This document shows positions 23,288-35,556 of a stretch of 64,000 bases of DNA, piece by piece. Origin of the DNA: Corylus avellana (Eukaryota > Streptophyta > Magnoliopsida > Fagales > Betulaceae). A program made the position numbers and the translations under genes. The notes under the pieces are model-generated. The model was not told the origin of the DNA, made no database searches, and saw only the letters and a list, made by a program, of their open reading frames with translations. Location of the stretch: NCBI RefSeq assembly GCF_901000735.1, contig NC_081542.1, forward strand, positions 26,985,093 to 27,049,092, written 5' to 3'. Position 1 is the first letter of the stretch. Every line of letters begins with the position of its first letter.

Positions 23288-26200
23288 TCAGTACTCGAGA
23301 GATCCCACAGAGGTTATCCCACTGTTTAAATTTCTCGAGTCCTGCCGGCTTGTGTAGTCATCACAGCTGCTACTGGAAAGCCTCTGAATTGGTACAGAGT
23401 TCAAAAGCTCAAGACCTCGCTTGCCCATTTGCTGCACTTCTTGTGGTGACAGTATTTTGATGCACCACACACTGTTTACAAACTCCCTGGAGTCAAAAGC
23501 ATCAACACATGTAAGACGACCATCAACCATCTCATTTCATCAAGTTGGTTTTGTATTTCAATTCATTTTGATTTCAGATGGAAATAACAGCCTAAAAGCC
23601 AAAAATTACCATTCCCAAGATAATTTAACAGACTTATATAGCACACAAGAGAGATGGAAACTCACGGCCAGGGGTCGTCACCGAGGAGAAGAACATCATT
23701 CTCCCGGTCAACAAATACAAGCTGCCAGCCTGATCTCAGGGGGTCCTCCAACTCGCCTTCAAGGCCAAACATGCGAGCTAACTCACCACGCAACTCATGG
23801 TAGCTACTAAATTTGGTGATATCCAGTGATCTCCCGAAGGACCCTGACTTGTAAACCTGAGAACATTTACAATATTCAGACCAGAGACAAGACAGAATGC
23901 GTAAGGCCGCTATTATAGATCGCATATATAATAGAAGGAATATAATTGAAAACAACAATTCATTGCATAAACAACATAAACCAAAAAAGACAGCCCACCT
24001 TAACAAAGGTTCTGGTTGGTGGATTTAATTGGCCCACGTTTTCTGGAGACTGCAGAAAACCAGATTCATCAATGCAACTGGAAGGTGTCATTGCTGGATT
24101 AAGTGAGACATCGTTGCCTGCAGTACTCATATAATTAGAAGAAGGGAAGGGTATGGTTGTGGATTCGCTCTCACTGCCAACTCCCCTAAGACCTGACATC
24201 CCATTCTGCATTAGAAGAGACGAGGGATCTATATTAACACCAAATAGGAGATGGCTATGAGGGTCAGTGCTCCCTTCTTGGTCTAGTGAGTACTCCCTGC
24301 CAGGAAAGGGTGGCAAGGAAATAGAATTTGGAGAGATATTAGTCTGGGGTTGTCCCAACTTTTCCACCTGAGGCAGAACACACTGAGAAGCTCCAGAAGA
24401 AAGAAGAGGTTCGACTGCAGCTCGCTTTGATGGCCAGCCAGCAGATTGCATCAATGGGATACTTCTTGGAAGGTTGAGCAGGTGGGATGATTCATCCTGG
24501 GGAAACGAACCCAAAAGACTATGTAGAGGAGAAACAATAGGGCTGGTCACAGGATTCCCATTTGAATCAGAAAAACTCTGTTGTTGGCATAGTGAAGGGA
24601 TTGCTTGTAAGGATGGTGACTGGGATTGAGAGGATGAAGCAAACTGAGACATCGTAGAGACAGCACATGACATCTGTCGATGGTCAACCAGTGGTTGTTG
24701 CTGCTGTTGTTGTTGTTGTTGTTGATGTTGTTGCTGCTGCTGCTGCTGCTGCTGTTGCTGCTGTTGGTTATTGAACGAATGCTGATGCTGCAATTGTTGC
24801 TGAAGAAGCTGCGCTTGAGCTTGAGCTTGAGCCTGAGAATGAGATTGATGCTGGTATTCTTGAACACCTTGTAGAAAGGCCTGTTGAGATTGAGACTGCT
24901 GCACCATCTGGGGCTGCACCAAAGCGGCAGACCTACTCTGGAGATTCTGCTGTTGCTGGAATTGAAGAAGGGATGTAGGTAGCGGTTTGGTAGGATCTAC
25001 AGCTCTCATCTCCTGAAGTGCCGCAGCAGCCATAGCTTGGTACATGTCAGTCTGCAAACCAAGCATGGAAGCATCAAGCCTTGGTTGCATCCATGGCGTG
25101 ACCCCAATTCCCTGAAAGTTCATGGATTGGATTCCACGATCTCCATTATCTCCTCGGAGCCACATAAGAGGAGAATTAATTCCCAGATCATCATCCTTGA
25201 TTCCTGCAGGGAAAAAGAACAACAAAAGATAAATTAGATAAATGAAATGAGAGTTGAAACTTAGCTTTGATGGTCAAATGGAGTGTGCGGGGGATCGGAG
25301 GGGTAGGAAGTAGAAAACGGGACCTTGAAACTACCATAGGATGTCAGTATATAGTTATTTTGCATGTACAGTCCTAGGTAGGAGAGACAAGCATACCATG
25401 GAAAGATGGAAGTCCCGGTGGCCAAGGTCGCTTAAGCCTGAGAGGAAATGGAGATGGATACATTGGGAACGTTGTCAGTGGTTCAATCTCCCATAGTGAT
25501 ACTCTTGGCTGCCTCTCACCAGCTGTGGATTCATCCCAGCCAACCTGCAATAATCAAGTCAAAGAAACTCTCAATTTTATCCATTCATCTAGGATGGAGA
25601 ATCAGTCCGAAAGAAACTTAATCTAGACGAGGCAATGTTTCTATCAACCAACTTGCCAATGCAAAATAGAAAAATATTTGTTCTCAACAAACCTTGACAG
25701 AGCGCCAATGTGAATTTGACCACCGAACAGGATCTAAGTCGCTTATGCCAGTTATCGTACCCATGTACCTGTATAATATACAAGGGTCAGTCTATGTTTT
25801 CATATCTATCGTCTAAGAAAAAAGCTCATTGTTAAAGAGAAGAATAAACTAAACAAAATGAAGAAATCAATTTATTAACCATTAAGGTTACATAAGATCT
25901 CAACCAAAAGTATAGCAGTAAATTCCATGCCTATTGAAATCAAACCATAATTTACCCATAGAGCATTGTGATTATATTGAAAAACTAAATTAATATTCAT
26001 TCCATTATTCCCTATCTGTTCATGGATTTTGTGTGCTAAACATCAACTGCTTAATATTTTGTGTGCTAAACATCAACAGCTTAATATTCATTCCATTATT
26101 CCCTATTTGTTCATGGATTTTGTGTGCTAAACATCAACTGCTTAATATTTTCACCCTTGTCCAGTAAGCAAGGCACACTCTTGGGAATCCTTAATGTACC

Positions 26201-29017
26201 AAAAACTTCCTATTAATTTTACTTTGTAATATTCTATTTCAAAGACAAAGGCAAAGACATAGGAATTAACAAGAACTGGTTTGATACATACCGCCGGACA
26301 CTTGATTCTTCTGTTTCGAACAGCATCCTAAAGCGCATGCCAACAGAAACACGAGTATGATAGACTGCTTTGACATACTTGGCCAGTGGTATCACAAACT
26401 CCGACGGGCTAGCCCTGAATAAAAGTTGATGTGATTTGGAGGAAGAAGACAATTCAAAATTTTTAATTTCTACCACCTATGAAGAATTGTACCTTGGGTT
26501 ATAGAATATGGTGAAACGGCTGTTTGTTGCAGCCGCATGGGCTGCAGCAGCAAGAAGACCCAAGTGCATGCTGTCACTGGATAAAACTGATGAAGGCATC
26601 ACAGTTTGTGGCCGATTAGCACGCCGGATACCAAGAAGTAATTGATTCTTTTCATTCCTGATGAAGGAAAAGACGTCAGTCTGAGCATAAAAAAAAATAA
26701 TAATAATTCATAGTTATACAAGTTCAAATAACATTAAACAGCCAAGATGATGAAAGTGTCAAAGAAGTTGCAATCTCCATGCCTGCATTACGCACACAGT
26801 ACATAATGCAAGTACTGGAAACTATTCTCAGAAAGTCCATCAAGGGAAATTTCAGCTCAAAATCAGCTTGATGGCATATGACTAAACATATCATATAATT
26901 GCCTTATGTTTAAACCTATTGCCATATATTTGCCGACACTATCCGGGTGAAATTAATAACTTACATAGCTTGGATCACCCAGATAAGTTTTTCAGGCCAC
27001 ATGAGTATCAATGTACACAAATATAACAGATGGAGGGGGAAAATGCAATAGAAAAAAAGAAAGAAAAAGAAACAATTATGTCAGGTCCTGATCCAAGTAC
27101 AAAATCTGTGATCTTAACAGAGAACAGTCACTCTTGGGGGATTAGCAAACTGCCTACCATATAAAAAGCACCGAATCGCCAGCAACAAGTCTTTTAGCAC
27201 TAACAAATACACTCCATCCTGTTGTTAGGAGGTGCCTCTTGGGCTGGCCTGCATAAAGAAAAGGAAATTATTTTTTAGAGTGTTTATTGTAATTTGAAAG
27301 TCTATAGAGAGTACACCACTACCTATCATTATACACAATAAACACCCTTAATTAGCTGGAAAAGTACAGCGAAATTCTTGACAGGAGGCTATTATGGATT
27401 TTAATCTAATTCTCAACCATCTACTGCATTTCTTCTTGCAGGATTTTGAACAGAATTTCCAATATTCAGGAAAAAAAAAAAAAACAGAATTTCCAAAGAA
27501 AAAAAAATTGAAAACAAAATCATAAATAAAAAAATCAGTATTTTTCACAATGGTCGTCCTAAAAGCTCACCACGAAATATATGTCTAAATTTCCATTCAT
27601 TATCATGTAGATCCCTTGCAATTAACTCTTGAGCCGGAGGCTGCTGTGAGAAGTCCTGCAGGTCAGAAGTATGATGTTAGAAACAACGTAAGAGATTGTG
27701 AACCACAGGAGAATAAAAAATGTGTGATCTAAATCGATGGTGAAACAAATTTACCAGTGGAGGAAACACTTTTTCAGCTGCTCGGCGAGGAACAGAGAAA
27801 CCTCCATGAGTGCTTGTGTCACTGGCTGTCAAGGTTTTACAAAAATAATTTGTTGGCTGTTTGCTGGGGCTGCCCAACTCTGCTGGGAGGTAGGCATCCT
27901 TCTGCTCTTGCTGCAATTAAGGTCATTATAAATATGTGACGCAATCAATAAGACCAAAAGATCAAAATGCCAATCAATACACAGTAGCATACCGGATTCA
28001 GTGGTTGTAAGGTCATCTGAGCGTATACTTCATCTGTCTCAACATCTGCCTGAAGTTCACAAATTTGGAGCCATTAGGCACCGGCCTCTACAAAAATTTG
28101 GAAACTCGAACCAACAAAACTACAAGTCTTACATGCATGGTCACATTGTGAAGTTGACAGACAAGTTGCGGAGGTAAACTTGGGTAGTTAGGAATATGGG
28201 CATCAACTTCCTTGTTGGTTGATGCAGCAACCTGCATTGAAGCATTGAGATACAATTTAGATATGTAGGAAGGTCATGACTTATTATATCTCATTTCAAT
28301 GTGTATAGATCATTCGACTATTAAGATGCACCAATGAATGTACATGCTGTTATCAAGTACAAATCAATTACTAGGAAAAGAAAACAATGCGGGGTTGAAT
28401 TTGACGTTAGCTCCAGAGAAAGGGAAAACAGACCAGTAGGAGTGGCAGAGGGAGAAGAGACGGCTTTTCGAACCCTCCCTTGATAGTGATGTATAACTAT
28501 ATTTTTGCCCCCATTATTTACATGCAGCCAGCTCTACATTTTTTAGCCCCTTCATACTGATTTTAAATTTATGAGACCCCAGTATTTACACATGGCCTCT
28601 CTTGGTTTTTCAACCATAGCTTTTTCATTCTTTTGGTTGCTCCACATAATTTAAATATAATCCCTCCCAACATTACAAACACTAACTTTTAAGTTAATTA
28701 TGCTTTTGCAATTCTTCTTAAACTCTCTTTAAAGCTAAAAGGTAGCAATTAATGTGACAATAAATTATAAACTTACAACTACTATATCAGTGTGAGACGT
28801 TTGTCAATCAATACTCAATAGCCAATATGTAAGCACCCATAATGCTCATTAATTGCAAACTCTCAACATGTAAACAAGGTGAATCAACATGGAAAATATC
28901 ACCTTGCCTCTTGATCGTTACTCATCCTAGCATTTCTCATATTGTTGTATTGTTTAGCCCCCCTATGGAAAAAATTTCTGCCTCCCAACACTGAGCAGAA
29001 GCATTGATAGATAAACA

Positions 29018-29056
<39 letters not shown>

Positions 29057-30069
29057 TATATGCTTATATATTCATACTCAAAATGGCAATCTCCAACCAA
29101 AAACACATAAGAAGAGAGGGAGGGGGAGGAAACAGAAAACTTTTAAATCTCAAGCATATATATATAGATTTCTTGTCCTCTTTGAATACTGTATACTGTA
29201 TAGGTCACAATCAGTATATACATCTGAAAGGAGAGATGGGGAAAAGAAAAGAAAAGAAAATAAAAAATACATATAAAATGGATCACACAACCGCACTTTC
29301 CTTGCCAGAAAGCAAAGAGCATACATTCATGATTCAATTTTTATTTCAAAAACACAAGTAAATCCGGATATACTAACCTGCTCACTATGGCCCTGGGGGA
29401 AATAAACAACGCGGCTTCCAACAGCCGGCAGTGAAACAAGAGGACCCGCACAAGCATGCCAAAGCTCTGAATTTAGAACTCTCTTCTCCACTGCAAATCG
29501 TTTCAGTGACACAAAGTTTGATGAAGAATAGGCGTAAATGTAAAATTTGGAAATTAGACCCTCTCCAATTAAATACACCAATTCTTTCTCAGAACTATTT
29601 AAGGAATATTCCGTTAGGAAATTAAGTTACTAAATCAAGGCTACGACATAAAACAAAACCCCAAAGGGACAGGAAACAGACAGAAACTCAGCAAGACGCA
29701 GCCAAATTAACCTTCTGGTTGCTCAGAACGTGGATGAGAGAAAGCAGTGAATACTAAGTTTCATGCAGTTTCGGGGTCCAAGAAAGGAAAAAAGAAAAAA
29801 AAGAGAGAGAGAGAAACAAAAACTTAATCAAAAGTGGAATTATCAGCCATCTTCGATCTTCGACATTTCTTATGTTCTATCCTTTTCTTACTCTTTCTCA
29901 GAAACCAGTGAGCCCCCATTGACATCCCAACTTCATAAAAACTGAATTTTCCAAGAAAAATTTGGTGAGAGAGAGAGAGAGAGAGAGAAAAGAAACACCA
30001 AATCTGTAAGAAAATGTTTAGCATACCTTCTTGGTGCTGAGGACTAAAACCAGCTGAAGAGAGCCTCAT
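23288..30069 (-). CDS. ARF6: Auxin response factor, ARF6 type
   Basis: Fourteen coding exons, read right to left: 30027-30069, 29378-29490, 28133-28231, 27993-28049, 27755-27910, 27571-27655, 27158-27248, 26493-26657, 26292-26414, 25693-25768, 25397-25544, 23999-25203, 23666-23856, 23288-23486. They total 2751 bases, 916 residues, with every junction in frame and GT-AG. Domains: plant B3 DNA-binding domain (about 124-230; [20 protein letters not shown]), auxin-response domain (about 250-340; [20 protein letters not shown]), Gln/Ser/Leu-rich activation region (about 385-785), C-terminal PB1 domain (about 788-870) with Lys in VYKSGS and the acidic GDDPWPEFV motif. The Q-rich middle marks a class A activator, which binds auxin response elements in the nucleus and is repressed by Aux/IAA proteins through PB1. 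The start [11 protein letters not shown] and the [19 protein letters not shown] end match ARF6 rather than ARF8. The gene is complete and looks functional. Confidence 0.97.
23717..23737 (-). promoter_or_regulatory. miR167 target site in ARF6
   Basis: On the - strand this 21-base segment reads GAGATCAGGCTGGCAGCTTG plus T, the complementary site by which miR167 directs cleavage of ARF6 and ARF8 mRNAs in flowering plants. It lies in coding exon 13 and encodes part of RSGWQLV in the PB1 domain. The site keeps the arrangement known from Arabidopsis, so post-transcriptional control by miR167 is very likely. No MIR167 precursor is in this window. Confidence 0.95.
24690..24772 (-). repeat. CAG/CAA repeat coding for polyglutamine in ARF6
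   Basis: On the - strand this is a run of CAA and CAG codons with one or two His codons. A second Gln/Ala alternation lies just upstream (about 24803-24835). Such tracts are normal in class A ARFs but vary in length between alleles and species. Confidence 0.9.
25991..26151. repeat. 91-bp tandem duplication in an ARF6 intron
   Basis: A unit beginning TAATATTCATTCCATTATTC at 25991 recurs at 26082. The motif TTTTGTGTGCTAAACATCAA occurs three times in all. It lies inside the intron between coding exons 9 and 10, away from both splice sites, so an effect on splicing is not expected. Confidence 0.85.
29022..29054. repeat. GA microsatellite in an ARF6 intron
   Basis: An uninterrupted GA/TC repeat in the intron between coding exons 2 and 3. 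A second one (about 29964-29988) lies in the first coding intron. The ORF at 29004-29276 is generated by this repeat. Confidence 0.9.
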
Positions 30070-31040
30070 TTCTGCAGATATTCCTGAAGTTGTTCAAAAC
30101 TCAAACTTGAGCCAGTAACTAAATTATCCGAACCCACTCTTGAAGCAAATCTTCTGAGCAACAAATTACCCCCAAAGAAACCCAGAAACCACTGAATAAT
30201 CTTTTTCTTCGGCTCCTGCTCGTTCACTGCAAAAGACCATTTCTTTTACCTTTCCTCCCCTTTAAGCCAAAGCACAGGAAAGAGTACACGGCTGAAACAA
30301 AAATTATAGATTATGAAGCTTCATGCAAAGGAACCCAGAAAAAACCCACTCCCGAATCTTCAACCGAAACCGGTTCCACTACAAAGAACAATCGATTTCA
30401 GCCTCATCCGCTCCTTACTGTCCTCACCCCCAACCCCCAAAGATTCCAACTTCCAATCAAAAACTTCATGCTACAATCTTCAGCAACTAATTAAACCTCA
30501 ACATTTACACAAAAGCTTGCCTCCACAGCTCGAGAGTCGGCTGATTCCACTACCCAATAAACCCAATCTCAGAGAAGAACTATTTTGGGCACAAAGCCAA
30601 GAAAACCCACAACACAAAGCAGCTAAATATGGCACAGAGAGACCAGATCTCAGCCTGAATGCCTCAAAGCTGGCTACACAATGAGCCCCACAAGGGACCA
30701 GATCCCAATACAGAACAAAACCCAGTTGAGAGCTACACAAAAACAGCCAGAACAAGCATTTTCAGAGCAGACTGAAGCTACTAGATAATGAACTCATCAC
30801 TGTTCCAAACATGCATACGCACAGGTGTATTAAATATTGACTGAAATAGTTTTGGCTGTGTTTCTACTAATGGAAATGGAGAACTGCTGAATCTTGTGGT
30901 GGTGGTGGTAGTGGTACTACTACTAGTCCTCTACTGCTACTACTACTACTTGGTGCCTCTGCTATCACTATTGCTTTACCACTTCCTCTCCATCTCTCTC
31001 TCCTTGTTTTCTCTCCCTTCTCCAATCAATCAACATACAA
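30070..31040 (-). promoter_or_regulatory. Probable ARF6 5' leader with several upstream ORFs
   Basis: Between the ARF6 start codon and a TATA-like box at 31061-31070 lie about 970 bases with upstream ATGs, if the leader is unspliced. Complete uORFs on the - strand include 30166-30240 (24 codons), 30304-30324 (6 codons), 30360-30407 (15 codons), one starting at about 30468 (21 codons) and 30498-30755 (85 codons). ARF mRNAs of other plants are known to carry uORFs that limit translation. An intron in the leader could remove some of these; I could not settle its structure. Confidence 0.55.
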
Positions 31041-31060
31041 CCGCCATTATTTCTCGCTGT

Positions 31061-31070
31061 CTTTTTTATA
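31061..31070 (-). promoter_or_regulatory. Candidate TATA box of ARF6
   Basis: The - strand reads TATAAAAAAG, a good plant TATA box, about 990 bases upstream of the start codon. CT-rich sequence lies on its downstream side and GA repeats on its upstream side. The start of transcription would fall near 31035. Position and composition support it; no transcript data are available. Confidence 0.5.
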
Positions 31071-32535
31071 CCAGGGAAAAAGAGAAGCAAAGACCCAATA
31101 GAGAGAGAGAGAGTGTCAGATTTTTTTTTATAGACACAGAAGATTTTGCATTTTTTTTTCCTTTTTTTTTTTTTTCCCAGTGACTTTTCGTTCTCATTCC
31201 AGAGTTTCAGGTCATACAGAAAACACATAAATAAAAAAGCCTCTGTATTCAGCAATTTTTACTAAACTACCATCATCTAAGTTCTTCGGCTTTCCTTTTC
31301 CTTTTTTTTTTTAATTTTTTTTTAAAATTGATAAATATTAAAAGAGTGGTGCATTATTTCATGAGTGTTTTGTTAAGAAAAAGAAAAGTGTCGTAATTAG
31401 TTTGAATTTGACATGCATGAAATGATTAGGAAGCACTGTATGCACTGTGGTGATGGCTGTTGTTCCAACTTGCAACTTGCTACTCATGCATGTAAAGATG
31501 GGCCACCTCGGAGACTCCAACTCACTTGTGTTCAACCATTTTCCCTCTACCTTCCATCACCCACCTTCCTTTTTTACTCCTAGGTAATTTTGATGCCCAA
31601 TTAATTGAAGATCATGCCTCTCTCCCTCTCTCTCTCTCTTTCTCTCTCCCCCTTCAAATGTTATGAGATGCTTAGTGGCAATTTATATTCTCACGTTACT
31701 TATAATTCGATTCAGTTAAACTTTTTAATTTTAAATTATTAATTTTTTATTAAATTTGTGTCTGATTTTTATTAGTTCTAAATTTTGCATGTCGGGTTTA
31801 AATTGAGTCGAGACATATATAGGTCAACTTTATCTCAATATATTTAATTAAACAAGTAAGACACATCGATTCTAATTCACTAATTTCGTATTGAATTTGC
31901 ATGTTATGTAAAAAATTGTCAGTTTAAAATGTAGATAACTTTGAAGGGCAGCGATGTGTAATTCCGTTAATTTTATTGATGAAAGATAAATGAAAGTACC
32001 ATATCTGTATTTACCCATAAAAAATGTACTATTTATGATACAAAATAAAACTTAAGCTCATAAACCAAAAGGGTATTTAACAAGAAAAAATAAAAATTAT
32101 GCAGATCATGGGATTAGAAATTTATAAGAAATTCTTTATTAAAAAAAAGAAAGAAGAAGGAGAAGTTGGGGTGGGCACCTCTGATCATGGGTTGATTCAA
32201 ATTTAAATAAATGATATTTGAAAGGGATATGATTTCAATGATTCACTTTGCAAGAGTGGAAAAGGTATAGCCACGTCCAGCATTTCCTCTTAGAGAGTCT
32301 TTCTTTTGACTTTAACCTTTTCTATTCTTGATATATGATTCGGCCATTAAATTGATAAAAATAGAGGGAGAACCTACTTTGAGGATCAATGGAGAAGAAC
32401 ATGCAAAAGGATTACAAATATTTAGTAGACTCTTTTATATAATTATAGTAATGTGACAGTAAATATTAGCTATTAATTTTTATTTTTATAAGTCCTTATT
32501 AATTTAAAAGTTGATTTTTACTTCTACATCATCAT
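31071..32535. other. ARF6 upstream region, no gene seen
   Basis: AT-rich sequence likely to hold ARF6 promoter elements. A CT repeat lies at about 31619-31647. From about 31700 to 31900 there are fragments of the same GGGTCAA/AATTAAAC-rich repeat type as 7213-7606. No coding ORF. Confidence 0.4.
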
Positions 32536-32539
32536 AATT

Positions 32540-32770
32540 GTATATATGTTGTATAAAAATCTACTAAATAGCATTAGAATTGAATCATCTCTAATTCATT
32601 TAAACTAAATAATATCTAGTTAGTTATATTGGAGAAGTATTTTTGTCCTTTTAAAAAAGTAAAAAGACAAAAATATCTTTTAAAATTACTAGCTAGATAT
32701 TATTCAATTTAAATAAATCGGAGAAAATCTTATTCCATATCGTTACTCTACAAATACGTTGTATAGGGGT
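32540..32770. repeat. Foldback MITE-like element (~230 bp)
   Basis: TCATTTAAACTAAATAATAT and GTATTTTTGTCCTTTTAAAA on the left arm are matched by the reverse complement of AAAAAGACAAAAATATC and ATATTATTCAATTTAAATAA on the right, with a short loop near 32655. It is a near-perfect hairpin with no coding content. Confidence 0.75.
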
Positions 32771-33824
32771 GAGATATTTCATTAAATCAAGGCTATACAA
32801 CTCGAGATGCATGGGTGTGAGATATTTCATTAAATGATAGGTGATGGACTTTCCCAATTATCTTTCTTTAGGTCCACCCGTCCCATGTGTGTACAATTGG
32901 GGATGACCCTATTAAAGATTTTGAAGTTTTAGCGTCCATCTCAATTAAATGTAAAGGAGGATTACAACTTTACATGGGACCATTCATTTCTCTATCTATT
33001 GAAGGGGCTTTACATGATTTTTCTTTTTCAAATTTTTTTAAATAGACTTAGAAAGTGTTGTTATGGGTAGTACAACTTTTAGTACAAGTTTCTTATTAAG
33101 CTAACGTGACACTTAACACATTATGGGGGCAATTCTTAGTTGTTCTAAAACATTAAGTAGGCAATTACTTTGAGCTCGAATCCATTAGAGAGGAAGTAAG
33201 TCTAGAACTCACACCAAATTGGATAGCTGGCTGCTACCATAATACAATAGGCCTACAAAATGGGACTAAAATGCAAAATTCCAAAGACAAGAAAGCCGAC
33301 ATGAACACAATTAACAATTTTTAAATTTGGTTCCAGCAAGAATATCAGTTGCATCTCTCTCTCTTCATGTAGTTGTGTCGTTTTATTGTGTTTCTCATAT
33401 ATGTTATGCTATTCTATATCTCCTTAAGGCTTGGGTAAGCCCTGCCTATATACGAAAATGAACCACATAACTTAATAGAAGCGATAAACAAGAAGAAGAT
33501 ATGTCTCTTCAATCCTAAAACTCTTAGCAAACTATGCAAGTAGCTTGAAAAAGAGATGAAAACCTGAGATTTTTATTATTCTTTAAAACTTAATTATCAA
33601 TACAAAGGTTCTAAACTTAGAACAATAATCAAAGCTGATAGAGGCAAGAAACTAAATGTTAAGAATCAATCAAAAGATGGACATTTCCTTAAATATGGGA
33701 AACCTAACTAATGCTAGGAATAATCTAAAGATGAGAATTCTTAAAGTTGGAAAATTAAGTCTTAAATGGCAAGTCTTAACCTAATAAGGGAAATGGTAAT
33801 GCTAAGATTAATTCAAAATGCATA
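32771..33824. other. AT-rich spacer, no gene seen
   Basis: A GGTGTGAGATATTTCATTAAAT segment appears twice (about 32767 and 32815). Otherwise there is no recognisable gene or bounded repeat. The part after about 33420 may belong to the dispersed repeat that follows. Confidence 0.4.
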
Positions 33825-33989
33825 AATAACATATTTGGGACCATGATCAACCAAGAAAAAGTTTGCATATCCATTCAACTGCACAAATCACTCAAGCTTT
33901 AACGTCCAACAGTGCTTCATGTTGATGCTCTACGCAAGTGCCCCTCAAAGTGGAATATTCTACTTCAGCTCTATTGATGTCGGGCAGAA

Positions 33990-34410
33990 CTAAGATTGTT
34001 CTGACATCATATAAAAGTAGCAGAAACTAAGATTTGAAAATAAAAAAGGAAATTTAGGAAGAGAGAAAATAACAAATAGGGAAGAGAAAGTTCCTAAGTG
34101 CCCCAATTAAGCAAACAGATAAATAACTCTGAAAGACTTAAATTTAATTGATAGTATAAACTGAATTTAAAGATAACAAAGACTAGATGCATTTATATAG
34201 GCTAGGCACCTCCTAAATTAACAAGGAAAAGGAAAAGCAAACCTAATTGGAAAAGGAAAACAAATCCTAATCGGAAAAGGAAAACAAATCCTAATAAGAA
34301 AATGAAAACAATTCCTAATTGGAAAGGATAAACCCAATCCTTATTGAAAAAAGGAAAACTAAAAGAACATGCATAATTAAAATAACAATTTTCTCAAATT
34401 CCTCCTGCAT
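33990..34410 (-). mobile_element. LTR-like insertion inside dispersed repeat copy A
   Basis: Copy B (42441-43275) lacks this ~420-bp block. On the - strand it has tandem CCAATTAGGATTTGTTTTCC-like segments followed by GCCTATATAAATGCATC, a promoter-like TATA, and a T/C-rich stretch, consistent with an LTR. Exact ends and target duplication were not resolved. Confidence 0.45.
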
Positions 34411-35043
34411 CATCTACTCAAGCACCCATCGAGTGGATGTTGAGCGGAGCATTCTATTGCTCTGGATGGTAAAGGACTAGCCACGTCCATCAAGTGTTTT
34501 GCACCCCTCCCAATTGCCCTACATCACCCCTTTTTAGCAAGAGATAATGTACCATTCCTCTTGGGCAATGTGCAACATGATAGGTAGGTGAAAAGTAGGA
34601 CGTTTGCTCAAACTGGCAAACTTGCTCGACTATTCTTGTTTGGTCATAATTCTCTAAACATACAAGTTATAGAGTGAGAGATTTAGATTTGACAGGGAGA
34701 TTGTTGGTTAAAAATGCTTGAAGCAGTGTTATGCACCCCTCCCAAGTCCTTATGTACTTAATTGATAAAATGATATCACACAAATGGTAGTAATTTGGAC
34801 ATAATTGGGTTATGACTATTAGAATCGCGCATAAGACCCTAATCCAGAAAGTTTCCTTTGGTGCGCATGTTGTGGTAACTAGTTATTCTTGGTAAGTGCA
34901 TTTTTTGGTTCAAAATATATTGTTTTCACCTCGAAAAATCTCATTTTAAGTTATTCTTCATCATTTCTATGAAACTTATTTCTTTACAGGGTGGCTAGGG
35001 TTTCTTTTTTCCTTATTCATTATTCATTTTTCTCTTCTCCTAA

Positions 35044-35276
35044 GGGCCTGTTTGGAATTGCGTTTGAAGGGCCTAAAAGTGTTTTTAATACTCAAAAAGT
35101 CCATTTGAAGAAAAACGTGCTCGTTTAGTAAAAAAATTAAAAAAGCTTTTAAGGGTCTAAAAAGCCTAAAAATGACTAAAAAACACTTTTGGCAAAAGCT
35201 TAAAAATAAAGCTTTTGCCCAAAAGCTCTTTTTGACTTAAAAGGTCTATTTCTCAAACGCAATCCCAAACAGGCTC
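35044..35276. mobile_element. PIF/Harbinger-like (Tourist) MITE, 233 bp
   Basis: Ends GGGCCTGTTTGGAATTGCGT and, inverted, GAGCCTGTTTGGGATTGCGT are terminal inverted repeats with few mismatches. TAA flanks it at 35041-35043 and 35277-35279, the 3-bp target typical of PIF/Harbinger. The related copy B near 42449-42460 has the uninterrupted site. It is non-coding. Confidence 0.85.
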
Positions 35277-35329
35277 TAAGTCTCTTTTCATCTAAATTTC
35301 TAGGTTCCAACTTACTATCTCATGATAGA

Positions 35330-35556
35330 ATACTTGTCAGGTATCAGCCCTTCTTAAGGCTGGGCAACCAACCCTTTGTGATAATGGCTGGTGATCGATC
35401 CTCCATGATAGAATACTAGCTGGGTGACCAACCCTCAATGATAGAATGCTAGTTGGTTGATTGACCCTCCACAAAAGAATGTTGGCTGCCTTATCTACTC
35501 TTTGTAAAGTATAGGGGACCAACCCTCCATGATAGAATGCTAGCTTGATGATCAAT
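35330..35556. repeat. Minisatellite, left part (~35-bp units)
   Basis: Repeats of ACCAACCCTCCATGATAGAA with TGCTAGCTTGATGATC-like spacers. The same repeat resumes at 37624, so a single array was split by the solo LTR between them. The 72-residue - strand ORF here is a by-product. Confidence 0.8.

Larger units (their letters stand above)
33825..35289 (+). repeat. Dispersed repeat, copy A (interrupted)
   Basis: Aligns in opposite orientation with 42441-43275. Shared stretches include CATGTTGA...CTCAAGTG, AGTGCCCCTCAAAGTGGA, GAGCATTCTATTGCTC, GTGCAACATG...TAGGTAGGTGA, GGGAGGGGTGC-like sequence and GGTGGCTAGGGTTTC-like sequence. Copy A carries two insertions missing from copy B: about 33990-34410 (LTR-like) and the MITE at 35044-35276. 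No protein domain is readable, so the family is unknown. Confidence 0.75.

Noticed and set aside
24547..24874. Asn/Ser-rich and Leu-rich ORFs over the ARF6 glutamine repeat
   Set aside because: They are other-frame or opposite-strand readings of CAG/CAA repeats inside a real exon.
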